The notes: generated by a model from the letters alone, not told the origin. A stretch of 64,000 nucleotides of DNA from Acidovorax sp. sif1233 (GCF_019218755.1 NZ_JAHUWZ010000007.1:62001-126000); one strand, 5' to 3'; numbered from the stretch's first letter, positions 43,701 to 55,060 are shown. A program made the numbers and translations.

Positions 43701-45064
43701 CTGCGCAGCCCGCCGCCAGCGGGGGCTACCTCACGCCCGCGCAGGCCTATGGCGGGTATGCGGCGGCACCCCAGCCGCTGCAGCGCGGCGGTGCGCCTGC
43801 CGCGGCGGCTCCCTCGGCCTGGGCCACGGCCGGGATGGGCAACGTGCCGGACCCTGCGCGGCCCCGTACGGCCCGCGACGAGCTGCGGGAAGTCCAGCAA
43901 AGCCAGATATCCAGCTTCTCGGTCGGTGCCACGGCGCGTGCCCGGCAGGGCGAGGCGGGCATGAGCCAGCATTCCGAGATCGAAGCCCCCGTCCAGCTGA
44001 AGATGAGCGTGGGCGACGGGCACCTGCTCCTGGGCGTGACCCCCACGGGCGCCAGCGCGGGATCGCCCGGGTCTCCGTACGGCACCGTCAGCCGCTTTGG
44101 CGGCGGCCCGGTCACCGCGCTGGACATGCCCGAGCGCGCGGCGGGGTCGCAGAGCGACAGCGGCATCGGGCTGAGCGTGGGCTATGAAAACGGCGGCTTC
44201 CGGGCCGACATCGGCAGCACGCCGCTGGGCTTCGGCCAGTCGGACGTCACGGCCGGCGTGCGATACCGCACGGCCCTCACCGACAACCTCACCGTGGCGG
44301 GAGACCTGTCGCGCCGCCCGGTGACCGACAGCCTGCTGTCGTTCGCCGGTGCCCGCGATGCGCGCACGGGAGACCGCTGGGGGGGGGTGTCGGCCACGGG
44401 CGGGCGCCTGGACCTCACCTGGGACGATGGCGAACTGGGCGTGTACGGCTACGGCTCGCTGCACGGCCTGACCGGCACCCGTGTGCGCAGCAATGCGCGG
44501 GCCGAACTGGGCGGCGGCATGTACTGGCATGTGCACCGCACCTCCAACGAGGACCTCACGGCCGGCCTGAGTTTCACGGGCCTGTCGTACCAGCGCAACC
44601 TGCGCTACTTCACCGTGGGCCACGGCGGGTACTTCAGCCCGCAGCAATTCGTGTCCTTCGGCATTCCGGTCGAATGGGCGCAGCGCAATGGCCGCCTGTC
44701 CTACCAGCTCAAGGGCTCGGTGGGCGTGCAGTACTTCAAGGAAGACGCGGCACCGTACTTCCCCAACAGCCCGTCGCGGCAGGCCAGTGCCGTCCAGGCG
44801 GCCAGCGACGCGCTGGCCTTCGGCGAAACCGGCGCCACGGCCATCTACCCCGGCCAGTCCCGCACGGGCCTGGGCTACAACCTGGGCGCCGCCATGGAGT
44901 ACCAGATGCACCCGCAGGTGTTCCTGGGCGGGCACCTGTCGCTCAACAACGCGCGCAACTACCGCGAATTCGCGGGGGGCCTGTATGTGCGGTACGCGTT
45001 CCAGCCCTACAGCGGCCTGCAGGCCTTCCCGGTCAACCCGCTGCGGTCGCCCTATAGCTACTGA
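40739..45064 (+). CDS. bcsC: cellulose export outer-membrane protein BcsC
   Basis: A 1441-residue protein: signal peptide (HHTLAMGLLASLMAPAAAWA), about 800 residues of TPR repeats (for example NPQNAQALYGMALVELNAQR and RPSDGDALGGLGILRLRQ), then an Ala/Pro/Tyr-rich linker of about 220 residues (roughly 827-1050), and a C-terminal outer-membrane beta-barrel (SDSGIGLSVGYENGGFRADI to YVRYAFQPYSGLQAFP). It exports the glucan across the outer membrane. GGGAGAAGGAAG precedes the ATG. BcsC proteins are usually about 1150-1300 residues; the linker explains the extra length. A strong terminator follows. Confidence 0.95.
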   Translation: MSSKRRRHHTLAMGLLASLMAPAAAWAQTGAEQTLLDQGQYWQERGDTERAGEAWQKLLRINPQNAQALYGMALVELNAQRPEGAQRYLNQLQAAHPRSPLVSRLQESIRTGRSAPQIETARQQARSGQASQALSTYQAALGDRAPTGPLALEYYQTLGATAGGWDEARRGLSRLAQESPEDPQIALALAQHLTYRESTRRDGIAQLARLAGRPDVGKAATESWRKALAWTGNRSADIPLYQEFLRANPGDTAVQTRLVQAQNLQKQSQAAPGRTADPLRQRTTAGFQALDDGELDAAEAAFLNVLESRPSDGDALGGLGILRLRQERFAEARGLLERASRAGSASRWKQALDSATYWSLVEQATTERERGDTAAARRSLEQAVRLNPAEVTAESDLADLLVEDGQYDAAEAAYRRVLARQADNPDAVRGLVGVLAQNNKAAEALALVEKLSPSQQEKVGALGRLRAAQALGQARAATERGDVAAARAALEDALLNDPASPWVRLDLARLYLRMGAVAEARGVMDGLLLSNPNMPEALYAGALLASEAGDWPGALALLDRIPEKHRTRDIAALQKRVWVHVQASAASALAAQGRQSEALAALAQAESFATQDPELLGAMALAYADAGEPQRALGMVRQVLARTARPDVGLRLQYAATLLKTQQDVELAGILRQLQTAPMNDRERKSFSDIRRAYIVRQAEGLREAGDLVAAYDTLAPLLAEQPDEPLAMAALARMYAANNDYAQAQALYARLLEKSPNDVSLLLQTAAMATGAKDYGYAESLLSVALARAPRDPEVLTATGRLYRAQGKNSKATEFFTAAVAAENAQRDAVLAASGVPAGPARSGNPFAQRAGQQFQRAGGGLSVPGAATTAVRSPVGYTPQQYAPQPVARSNAPAGLYIPDPAGASRFGTAPQAYAPAAPMTPASYYPEAASPAAVADVAASAGTARRATAARGAAPQAPVQRSSAAAPAAPAVAPAYAAPSASQVPAQPAASGGYLTPAQAYGGYAAAPQPLQRGGAPAAAAPSAWATAGMGNVPDPARPRTARDELREVQQSQISSFSVGATARARQGEAGMSQHSEIEAPVQLKMSVGDGHLLLGVTPTGASAGSPGSPYGTVSRFGGGPVTALDMPERAAGSQSDSGIGLSVGYENGGFRADIGSTPLGFGQSDVTAGVRYRTALTDNLTVAGDLSRRPVTDSLLSFAGARDARTGDRWGGVSATGGRLDLTWDDGELGVYGYGSLHGLTGTRVRSNARAELGGGMYWHVHRTSNEDLTAGLSFTGLSYQRNLRYFTVGHGGYFSPQQFVSFGIPVEWAQRNGRLSYQLKGSVGVQYFKEDAAPYFPNSPSRQASAVQAASDALAFGETGATAIYPGQSRTGLGYNLGAAMEYQMHPQVFLGGHLSLNNARNYREFAGGLYVRYAFQPYSGLQAFPVNPLRSPYSY

Positions 45065-45110
45065 GGCCACAGAACTTCCCAGAGGGCCCACCAGCTTTCT
45101 GCAGGCAACA

Positions 45111-45150
45111 AAAAGGCCCGCCGCACATGAAGTGCGGCGGGCCTTTTTTT
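45111..45150 (+). terminator. rho-independent terminator of the bcs operon
   Basis: A 16-bp stem (AAAAGGCCCGCCGCAC, 45111-45126, with GTGCGGCGGGCCTTTT from 45132), 5-nt loop and a run of seven Ts. It ends the cellulose operon 47 bp after bcsC. Confidence 0.95.
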
Positions 45151-45299
45151 GCTGGCGGCCACGGGTGTGGCCTGCTTGCCAGCCTACCTACCTGTGTGCC
45201 TCAGCCTGCCTGCACGCACGCAAGGCATCGCATGCACAAGCCGTCGAGGGGCCGGCGGGTGGCCCCCGCCTCGCGGCAGGGCGCCACACCCCCTTACCT

Positions 45300-46940
45300 T
45301 CAGGGCGTGGCCTGCTTGGCGCCCACAAACACCGTGTGGGCGCGCGATCCCGCGACGGACAGCCCGGCGGTCAGGATACGCAGGCCGACCACGTTGCCGT
45401 TGGCGTCGAACTGCGCAGCCGCTGAACCGGACTGCGGCGGGCCGGACGACAGGCCGCAGGTGATGGGGGCATTCGGGCTGTCGAGGTAGCCGAACGCCTC
45501 CACGCGGTACAGGTTCAGGCCGCTGCCGAGTTCGCCCAGGAGCTTGCCCGCGACCTCGCAGCCGCTGGTGGTCAGGCCCGTGATCGCGCCATCGGCGAAG
45601 ACCGTGAGCGTCGTGGTGTCACCGCCAAAGCCGGTGCCTGCCATCTTGTAGGTGCCGACGATCAGGGCCGTGGTGGGCACCTTGCCGGCGGGCAGCGCAT
45701 ACAGGGGGTCGGGCTGGACGCTGAAGCGGGTCGGGGCGCCGCCGGGCTGGGTGGGGTAGCTGAAGGTGCCGGTGAACAGGCTGGCGGTGCTGGAGCCCGT
45801 GGCGCTTTGCAGCGTGCCGTCGATCAGCACGGACTCGTTGTAGGCGCCCGTGTTGGCCAGCAGCCGGTTGAAGAACACCCCGTCGTTCGCGGTCACGAAG
45901 CGGTTGTTCGTCGCGTTGTTCGCGTAGCGGATGAGCCGGCCGTACAGCGCATTGTGGTCCAGGCTGCTGTTGGTGTAGAAGAACAGGCCGCCATCCGGGA
46001 GCACGCTGCCCCAGACGGACGTGTCGCCAATCACGCCTGTGGGCAGCGTGAAGGCGCCCTGCCAGTTGCCCGCCACGGACAGCGGCGTGGCCGAGGGCGG
46101 CGTCGTGGTGCGCGGGTCGGCGATGCCGTTGAGGGTGTAGGTGTTGTCGGGGCCCGTTGCGTTGCGCGTGAACGCCCAGATGCCGTTGGGTACGCCCGCC
46201 GCGTCGAAGCGCAGCACGGCGATGCCGGACTGCTGGGTGCCGCTGGCCCCGCAGGAGGTCGTGTCGCCGGAGAGGTTCAGCGTGAGCGAGTACAGGGGCG
46301 AGCCCGCGGCGCGGGGCGTTGCCGAGCCCGTGACCAGGCAGCCGCCAATGCGGCCCGAGAGCTGGCCCTGGGGAGTGACGGTGAGCACCCATCCGCCGCC
46401 AAACAGGCCCGTGCCCCGGTAGGTGCCCTCGATCAGCGTGGCGGTCGCGGTGTGGAAATTGAGGCTGCTGTACGAGAGCTTCAACGGCACCACGGCGCCG
46501 GAGGCGGCCGCCGTCTGCACCGGATCGCTGTAGTTGCCGCTGATGCCGTCGGTGCGGCCGATCTTGCCGCTGTTCGATGCCGTTCCGCGCAGCGTCAGAC
46601 CGGTGGCGAATTTGCCGTCCTGCACCGAGAAATACGTCACGCCGGTGGCCAGCACCGCGGTGACGTTGACATTCAGGCGCCCGTAGAGCGCATCGAAGCC
46701 CGCCGCGCCGGGAGCTTCGCGCGCCAGGTAGAACTCCCCGCCGGTGCCCATCGGGCCCGGATCGATGTAGCCCACGACCTGGCGCTGCGCCGCGCCCGTG
46801 CCCACCGTGCCTTCCCACACGCCGCCAGGGAACTGCTGAACCCCCGGGGCGGGGCCCACATCCGCTCCATCGGAGGAGCCGCCGCCGCAACTGGCGAGCA
46901 AGGCCGCACAGGACAAAGAAAGCCAAAGAGATTTGCGCAT
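45300..46940 (-). CDS. internally duplicated exported lipoprotein of unknown function
   Basis: A 546-residue protein beginning MRKSLWLSLSCAALLASCGG with lipobox LLASC, so a lipoprotein. The body is beta-rich, with two similar halves. Each half starts with GxWxG (GGVWEGTV; AGNWQGAF), has an xALYGRL segment (FDALYGRL; HNALYGRL), an EGTYRGTG / VGTYKMAG turn, and a disulfide-like Cys pair (GGCLVTG ... SCG; SGCEVAG ... TCG). The poly-Gly after Cys resembles surface-exposed lipoproteins of Comamonadaceae. I do not recognise the family. It is convergent with the bcs operon. Confidence 0.8.
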   Translation of the reverse strand: MRKSLWLSLSCAALLASCGGGSSDGADVGPAPGVQQFPGGVWEGTVGTGAAQRQVVGYIDPGPMGTGGEFYLAREAPGAAGFDALYGRLNVNVTAVLATGVTYFSVQDGKFATGLTLRGTASNSGKIGRTDGISGNYSDPVQTAAASGAVVPLKLSYSSLNFHTATATLIEGTYRGTGLFGGGWVLTVTPQGQLSGRIGGCLVTGSATPRAAGSPLYSLTLNLSGDTTSCGASGTQQSGIAVLRFDAAGVPNGIWAFTRNATGPDNTYTLNGIADPRTTTPPSATPLSVAGNWQGAFTLPTGVIGDTSVWGSVLPDGGLFFYTNSSLDHNALYGRLIRYANNATNNRFVTANDGVFFNRLLANTGAYNESVLIDGTLQSATGSSTASLFTGTFSYPTQPGGAPTRFSVQPDPLYALPAGKVPTTALIVGTYKMAGTGFGGDTTTLTVFADGAITGLTTSGCEVAGKLLGELGSGLNLYRVEAFGYLDSPNAPITCGLSSGPPQSGSAAAQFDANGNVVGLRILTAGLSVAGSRAHTVFVGAKQATP

Positions 46941-47258
46941 GATGGACAGAAAGAAAGATCAGTGGGTGGCAGGTGGGTGGCGCGGGTGCGCAAGCACGGC
47001 ACCTGCCGCAGTGCTGGAGGCCTCCGCACCGGGGCATGGCGCAAGGCGCACTCGGCGCGCCAGCCGGCGCGCATGCGCGGCATGCAGGCTGGCTGGCGGT
47101 GTCCAATTGTGCCAGCAGCAGGCCCAAAGGACGATGGGAAATGGGGCACCGCAAGGGGCTGCGGGCTTGCTGGGCGGGGCGCGGCGGCCCGGCGCATCCC
47201 GCTGCCGGCAGTGCCCTGGCGTCCCGGCCGGCAGTGCGCACGGCGTGGCGTGCACTGG

Positions 47259-47303
47259 TTTGCTATTATTTTTGTAGCTTCTGGCGCTTTGCCAGCAAGG
47301 GGT
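47259..47303 (-). repeat. dispersed palindromic repeat, copy 6 (partial)
   Basis: Minus-strand reading: GGCAAAGCGCCAGAAGCTAC, then AAAAATAATAGCAAA. The outer half of the repeat is missing or diverged. Confidence 0.5.
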
Positions 47304-47339
47304 GAGGCGGTTTTCTTGCCTCCATCTGTGGCCGCTCAA

Positions 47340-47376
47340 CAAAAAAGGCCGGACTCCGGGCGGGAGTCCGGCCTTG
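47340..47376 (-). terminator. terminator after the YccA-like gene
   Basis: The stem AAGGCCGGACTCC (47346-47358) pairs with GGAGTCCGGCCTT (47363-47375 region). On the minus strand it is followed by a T-run. Confidence 0.9.
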
Positions 47377-47398
47377 CGGGCCGCGCGGGCGGCTCGGC

Positions 47399-48112
47399 TC
47401 AGTCGTCGTTGGTCGCCAGGCTGATCAGGATGCGCAGCACGTACCAGAGCATCAGCGCGATCGAGGCGAACAGGTGCAGCGCGGCGCCCGCAGGGCGGTC
47501 GGCGGGGTAGTCGTGGATGATGCGCGAGGTGTCGTACAGCACGCAGGCGCCCGCGAACAGCACCATGATCCCGGAGAACCAGATGCCCAGCTTGAAGCCG
47601 AAGATGGCGCCGGCAACGATGGTGCCCAGGGCCACCAGGCCCCCCACCTTCAGGATGCCGCCCAGGAACGAGAAGTCGGTCTTGGTGGTGAACGCCGTCC
47701 AGGTGAGCGCGCCCACCAGCAGCAGCGTGATGAAGGCCGCCGCTCCGATGGCGCCGGGGGCCACGATCTGCGCGATGCCGAACATCGGCGCGAAGATCAG
47801 GCCTTCGGCCAGCACGTACAGGCCCAGGCCCATCAGCTGTGTTTGCGGGTTTTCAGAGTTGTCGGCCATGTACGAGGCCAGCCAGCCCACGAGCATGAAC
47901 GCGCCCATGACGCCCAGCCACAGGAACTTGTTGCCGCTGCCCAGCAGCATCTTGGCCGTTGCACCGGAAAAGCCGGTCGCCATCAGCACGGCGGAAAGCA
48001 CCACGAAGGCCAGCATGGCGGCGCCCAGGTGCTTGTAGGTGGAGACGATGAAGTCGCGCCGTTCAAACGGCGCGCCCTCGGGCGTCGAAGGGGTCAGTGC
48101 ATTGGGGTTCAT
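47399..48112 (-). CDS. Bax inhibitor-1 / YccA-family membrane protein
   Basis: A 237-residue integral membrane protein with seven predicted helices, starting MNPNALTPSTPEGAPFERRD; GAGGAA lies before the ATG. Family features are FIVSTYKHLGAAMLAFVVLS, GLYVLAEGLIFAPMFGIAQI and the acidic last helix region VLYDTSRIIHDYPADRPAGA. YccA in E. coli modulates the FtsH protease; BI-1 proteins are pH-sensitive calcium leaks. The role here is inferred from family only. A terminator follows directly. Confidence 0.88.
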   Translation of the reverse strand: MNPNALTPSTPEGAPFERRDFIVSTYKHLGAAMLAFVVLSAVLMATGFSGATAKMLLGSGNKFLWLGVMGAFMLVGWLASYMADNSENPQTQLMGLGLYVLAEGLIFAPMFGIAQIVAPGAIGAAAFITLLLVGALTWTAFTTKTDFSFLGGILKVGGLVALGTIVAGAIFGFKLGIWFSGIMVLFAGACVLYDTSRIIHDYPADRPAGAALHLFASIALMLWYVLRILISLATNDD

Positions 48113-48195
48113 GGCGCATTCCTCCATTGGATCGTTGTGAAAACAGGGGAAGGGCATGGCCACAGCGCCCCTCCCTCCCTCTCTGTGAAAAATTC

Positions 48196-48771
48196 TCAGG
48201 CAGCGCTGAGCTGCTGCTCCTGGTCGGCGGCGCGCAGCTTGCGGTTGCACCACACGCCCAAGGCGCCCAGCAGGGTGAGCACAATCGCGAAGATCCAGGT
48301 GCCCGCGCCGCTGAAGGACCGTGCGGAGGAGGCCGCCTCGGCCTGCAGGCGCTGCCGGGTCGCCTCGTAGCTGATCACGGGCTTGCCATCGACCGCCACT
48401 TCGTACACCAGGTCGCTGTCGCTCTTGTCCACCAGGGCGGTGATCTTCTCGTCAATGAGGTTGCCAACCAGCTGCTGGGGCGTGCTGTAGTCGATGCGCA
48501 GCTTGCGCTCCTCGGCGCCCGCGGCATCGGGCTTCACGCTGATTTCGTAGTACTTCTTGGTGGAGCGGCGCTTGCGCTTGACCGTCACCTCGGACGCCTG
48601 CGTCACGGTGCCTGCCACGGACTGCAGGCTCTCGCGCGCCGCGTAGGCATGGTCGCCCTCGGCCTTCCAGCCGCTGTACAGCGACAGGCCGATCAGGCCC
48701 GGGCCGGCCAGCAGCAGCAGCCATGCGTAGCCGGTGATGAAAATCAGAATCTTGCGGACGAATCCTGGCAT
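48196..48771 (-). CDS. hypothetical two-helix membrane protein
   Basis: A 191-residue protein with an N-terminal membrane helix (ILIFITGYAWLLLLAGPGLI) and a C-terminal one (GTWIFAIVLTLLGALGVWCN). The soluble middle part of about 110 residues contains a basic patch (VTVKRKRRSTKKYYEISVKP). The overall design resembles DUF3592-type proteins, but I cannot confirm this. GAGGGA precedes the ATG. It lies 83 bp upstream of the YccA-like gene on the same strand and may be cotranscribed. Confidence 0.7.
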   Translation of the reverse strand: MPGFVRKILIFITGYAWLLLLAGPGLIGLSLYSGWKAEGDHAYAARESLQSVAGTVTQASEVTVKRKRRSTKKYYEISVKPDAAGAEERKLRIDYSTPQQLVGNLIDEKITALVDKSDSDLVYEVAVDGKPVISYEATRQRLQAEAASSARSFSGAGTWIFAIVLTLLGALGVWCNRKLRAADQEQQLSAA

Positions 48772-48989
48772 GACGTTCCCTCTCTCTCGTTCTTGCTTGA
48801 ATGTTGTGGATACAGGCTGAAATTGCCGCCGCTGCTGGATGCAGCGGCCGGCAAGGACGAGATGATCTTCGAGTTGGGCGCGCCGGATGTAAAAAAGTGT
48901 TGGCCCCGTTGCGGCGGTGCCGCACTGGACAAAGTGGCGGGGTGGGCGGCGCCGCGGCCGGTGTAAAAGCGCCGCGCGGCGCCCGCCGG

Positions 48990-49031
48990 GGCAAAAAAAA
49001 AGGGCCCGCAGCGTCCGTGCTGCGGGCCCCT
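48990..49031 (-). terminator. terminator after ssb
   Basis: A GGGCCCGCAGC / GCTGCGGGCCC stem (about 49002-49027) is followed on the minus strand by nine Ts, 31 bp past the ssb stop. Confidence 0.9.
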
Positions 49032-49061
49032 GGCCGGGTCATTGCAAGAGGGGTGGGTCCA

Positions 49062-49625
49062 TCAGAACGGGATGTCGTCATCCATGTCGTCAAAGCCCGA
49101 GGCCGCGCGCGGTGCCTGGGCCGCGGGTGCGGGGGCGGGGCGCTGGGCGGGTGCCGCCATGGGGCGCGGCGCGGGCGCGGCGCGGCGGGGGGCCTGGTCA
49201 TAGCCGCCGCCGCCCTGGTCGCCGCCGCCGTAGCCGCCATCGTCATAGCCGCCGCCCTGCTGGCCACCACCACCCTGGCCGCCCATGCCCTGGCGGCTGC
49301 CCAGCATCTGCATCTGGTCGGCGCGGATTTCGGTGCTGTACTTTTCCACGCCGCTCTGGTCGGTCCACTTGCGCGTGCGCAGGGAGCCTTCGACGTACAC
49401 CTGCGAGCCCTTGCGCAGGTACTGGCCGGCGATCTCGGCGAGGCGGCCGTTGAAGACCACGCGGTGCCATTCCGTGGCTTCCCGCATTTCGCCAGACTGC
49501 TTGTCTTTCCACTTGTCGGTGGTGGCGATCGTCACGTTGGCCACCTGGTCGCCACTGGGGAAAGTGCGCATTTCAGGGTCGCGGCCCAGGTTGCCGACGA
49601 TGATGACTTTGTTTACGGATGCCAT
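49062..49625 (-). CDS. ssb: single-stranded DNA-binding protein
   Basis: A 187-residue SSB. The N-terminal OB fold runs [40 protein letters not shown] and [20 protein letters not shown]. Next come a Gly/Gln-rich and then Pro/Ala-rich flexible linker and the acidic tip DDMDDDIPF that binds partner repair and replication proteins. Length and layout are standard. It is 152 bp downstream of the MFS gene, and ssb-MFS-uvrA is a common order in Burkholderiales. Confidence 0.97.
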   Translation of the reverse strand: MASVNKVIIVGNLGRDPEMRTFPSGDQVANVTIATTDKWKDKQSGEMREATEWHRVVFNGRLAEIAGQYLRKGSQVYVEGSLRTRKWTDQSGVEKYSTEIRADQMQMLGSRQGMGGQGGGGQQGGGYDDGGYGGGDQGGGGYDQAPRRAAPAPRPMAAPAQRPAPAPAAQAPRAASGFDDMDDDIPF

Positions 49626-49777
49626 GGTGCTGTCTTTGCCTTAAGGAAGTAACAAAGCGCCGGATTTGGAGAGAGTTTCCGGGCGCCAAACGCGCCATTG
49701 TGCCGCAAGCGGGGGGCAATGGAAGCCCCCACCCGGCAGCGCCCGGCCGTGCCCAGGCCCGCCGCCGCTTGTTGTGC

Positions 49778-50956
49778 TCAATGGCCGCCGCGGCCCACGG
49801 GCCGCAGCGGCCAGGTCAGCGCCAGCCACAGGGCCGTGAGTGCGGCGGTCGCCGCGAACAGGCCCGGAGCCCCGGCCCATTTCACCAGCGCGCCGCCCAG
49901 CGCGCCGCCGGCGAACAGCCCCAGCGACTGCAGCGTGTTGTAGCTGCCCAGCGCGGCGCCACGCAGCTGGGGCGGCGCCATGCGCGAGACCAGGCTGGGC
50001 TGGCTGGCCTCCAGCGCGTTGAACCCGCAGAAGAAGACGAACAGCAGCGGCCCCAGCACCCACAGCGTCGGCGGCGCGGCGCTGGACGCCAGCGTGCCCA
50101 GGCCCACCTGCACGAGCAGCACCAGCGCGATGGCGCCCAGCAGCGCCGCGCGCAGCCTGCCGGTGCGTTCCAGCGCGAAGAGCCCGCCCATGGCCCCGAA
50201 CGACAGCACCACGGCGGGCAGGTAGACCTGCCAGTGGTGGTCCTTGGCGAGGCCGGCCTGCACCAGCAGGGCCGGCACGGCCACCCACATCGATAGCTGC
50301 ACGGTGTGCAGAACGAACACGCCCAGGTTCAGGCGCAGCAGATCCGGGTGGCTCCACACGTCGGCCAGGCGGCCCCGTGCGGCATCGCCGTGCCGCGCGG
50401 GCTCCGCAGGCACCCACCAGATCACCACCGCCACCCCGGCCAGTGCGAGGGCGCAGGTCAGGCCGAACAGGCCCGCCAGCCCGATGTGGGCCGCCAGCAC
50501 GGGGGCCGCCACCAGCGCCACGGCGAACATCAGGCCGATGCTGCCGCCCACCAGCGCCATGGCCTTGGTGCGCACGGCGTCGCGCGTCTGGTCGGCCAGC
50601 AGGGCGGTCACGGCGGCCGACACGGCCCCCGCGCCCTGGAGCGCGCGGCCCGCGAGCAGGCCCGTGAGCGAATCGGCCAGCGCCGCCAGCAGGCTGCCGG
50701 CGGCGAACACCAAAAGCCCCAGCACGATCACGCGCTTGCGCCCGAACCTGTCGGAGGCCATGCCCAGCGGCAGCTGCAGCAGCGCCTGCGTGAGACCGTA
50801 GATGCCCATGGCCAGTCCCACCAGCGCCGGATCGTCCCCGCCGGGGTACTTGCGTGCCTCCAGCGCGAAAACCGGCAGGACCAGGAACAGGCCCAGCATG
50901 CGCAGCGCGAAGATCAGCGCCAGACTCACGCTGGAGCGGCGCTCCAGCGGTGTCAT
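49778..50956 (-). CDS. MFS transporter (YajR-like drug/metabolite efflux)
   Basis: A 392-residue major facilitator with twelve predicted helices, starting MTPLERRSSVSLALIFALRM. The MFS motif A region is LGMASDRFGRKRVIVLGLLV, and the helix-4 to -5 segment is GRALQGAGAVSAAVTALLAD. The frame continues to a GTG at 51037, which would add 27 Pro/Ser-rich residues; I prefer the ATG because the conserved part begins there. It resembles YajR, with no C-terminal regulatory domain. The substrate is unknown. Confidence 0.85.
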   Translation of the reverse strand: MTPLERRSSVSLALIFALRMLGLFLVLPVFALEARKYPGGDDPALVGLAMGIYGLTQALLQLPLGMASDRFGRKRVIVLGLLVFAAGSLLAALADSLTGLLAGRALQGAGAVSAAVTALLADQTRDAVRTKAMALVGGSIGLMFAVALVAAPVLAAHIGLAGLFGLTCALALAGVAVVIWWVPAEPARHGDAARGRLADVWSHPDLLRLNLGVFVLHTVQLSMWVAVPALLVQAGLAKDHHWQVYLPAVVLSFGAMGGLFALERTGRLRAALLGAIALVLLVQVGLGTLASSAAPPTLWVLGPLLFVFFCGFNALEASQPSLVSRMAPPQLRGAALGSYNTLQSLGLFAGGALGGALVKWAGAPGLFAATAALTALWLALTWPLRPVGRGGH

Positions 50957-51231
50957 TGCGTTGTCGGAAGGCGGCGGGGACGGGGGCTGCGGCTGCGGGG
51001 CGGCGCCCAAAAAAGAAGGGGAAGAGGATTCCGGCACGGTGGTGCCCTATGGGGCGGGTAAAGCGGGGATTTTCGCCCATTGCGCGCAAGCGCCTGTCCG
51101 CAGGGGCGAGCGAAGGGGGCCGAAGGCCTCTGCGGGGGCGGCGCCTGGCGGCAGGCCCCTGCCGGTGCGCGGGCGGCGCGGTGCCGGTTCAGCGGACCAT
51201 GGCGGTGCCCTGCCGGACGGCGGCGGCAGGC

Positions 51232-51849
51232 TCACAGCAGGCCGCAGATCCGCTGCACGCACTCGCGGGGCGTGAGCTCGGCGGTGGGCAGCACCAGCTC
51301 CGGGGCCAGCGGCGCCTCGTACGGGGAATCAATGCCGGTGAACTGGCGCAGCTCGCCCGTGCGGGCCTTCCGGTACAGGCCTTTGGGGTCCCGCTGCTCC
51401 GCGAGCGCGAGTGGAACGTCGACGAAGATCTCCACGAAATCCCCCGCCGCGAACAGGTCCCGGGCCGCCTGGCGTTCGGCGCGAAAGGGCGAGATGAAGG
51501 CCACCACGACGATCACCCCCGCATCCACGAACAGCCGGGCCACCTGCGCGATGCGGCGGATGTTCTCCGCCCGGTCCGCGTCGGAGAAGCCCAGGTCCCG
51601 GTTCAGGCCCTGCCGGATGTTGTCGCCATCCAGGATGTAGGTGCGTTTGCCCTGGCGATGGAGTTCGCCTTCCAGCGCGTTGGCGATGGTCGACTTGCCG
51701 GCCCCGGACAGGCCGGTGAGCCAGATGACCCGTCCGGGGTGGCCGCCGAGCTGTTCGCGCTCCTTGCGGGTGACGGTGAGCGCCTGGGCATGGATATGGG
51801 GGGTGGGATCGGACACTGGGGTGGAATGTGCGGATGAACTTGGCGCCAT
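51232..51849 (-). CDS. cysC: adenylylsulfate kinase CysC
   Basis: A 205-residue APS kinase that phosphorylates adenylylsulfate to PAPS. Motifs are the Walker [39 protein letters not shown] with the APS-binding Arg and Asp, and [22 protein letters not shown] split by the usual loop. It starts [13 protein letters not shown] at the ATG at 51849. No cysDN, cysH or sulfotransferase gene is near, so the source and use of PAPS are open. It lies between the MFS gene and uvrA. Confidence 0.92.
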   Translation of the reverse strand: MAPSSSAHSTPVSDPTPHIHAQALTVTRKEREQLGGHPGRVIWLTGLSGAGKSTIANALEGELHRQGKRTYILDGDNIRQGLNRDLGFSDADRAENIRRIAQVARLFVDAGVIVVVAFISPFRAERQAARDLFAAGDFVEIFVDVPLALAEQRDPKGLYRKARTGELRQFTGIDSPYEAPLAPELVLPTAELTPRECVQRICGLL

Positions 51850-51895
51850 GTTAATGGCATGACGGCCGCCACCCACCGGCGCGGCGTGCCTGGCC

Positions 51896-51901
51896 TATCA
51901 T
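51896..51901 (+). promoter_or_regulatory. possible -10 element of uvrA
   Basis: TATCAT lies 33 bp before the GTG that I choose as the uvrA start. There is no good -35, and I see no LexA box (CTGT-N8-ACAG) here. Confidence 0.35.
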
Positions 51902-51933
51902 GGTGGGTTTCCCTGCACAGAGCCGCGCCCACC

Positions 51934-54982
<3,049 letters not shown>

Positions 54983-54993
<11 letters not shown>

Positions 54994-55054
54994 AAATGAC
55001 TGCTAGCGCTTATCTATCAAGCGCTATAAGCTATTGATTTGGTAGCAAATTGCC
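54983..55054 (+). repeat. dispersed palindromic repeat, copy 7
   Basis: The clearest copy: a perfect TAGCGCTT / AAGCGCTA hairpin (55004-55011 with 55019-55026, 7-nt loop), followed by AAGCTATTGATTTGGTAGC. It begins at the uvrA stop codon and may form its 3' hairpin. Confidence 0.75.
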
Positions 55055-55060
55055 GCTACA

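Larger units (their letters stand above)
46941..47398. other. gene-free region between the lipoprotein and YccA-like genes
   Basis: 458 bp without a convincing gene. It holds the upstream region of the lipoprotein gene, a partial dispersed repeat (47259-47303) and the terminator of the YccA-like gene. Short open frames here have no typical start or composition. Confidence 0.6.

Noticed and set aside
43220-43890. Repetitive-looking DNA considered as a CRISPR or tandem array
   Set aside because: The repetition comes from codons of the Ala/Pro-rich BcsC linker; there are no regular repeats with spacers.
41303-45091. Open frame of about 1260 codons opposite bcsC
   Set aside because: Antisense shadow of the TPR and barrel regions; no domain, no start signal.
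49062-49350. GGC/GCC-rich repeats considered as a simple-sequence element
   Set aside because: They encode the Gly-rich and Pro/Ala-rich linker of SSB in frame.
51850-51933. LexA (SOS) box before uvrA
   Set aside because: No CTGT-N8-ACAG or close variant is present in the intergenic region.
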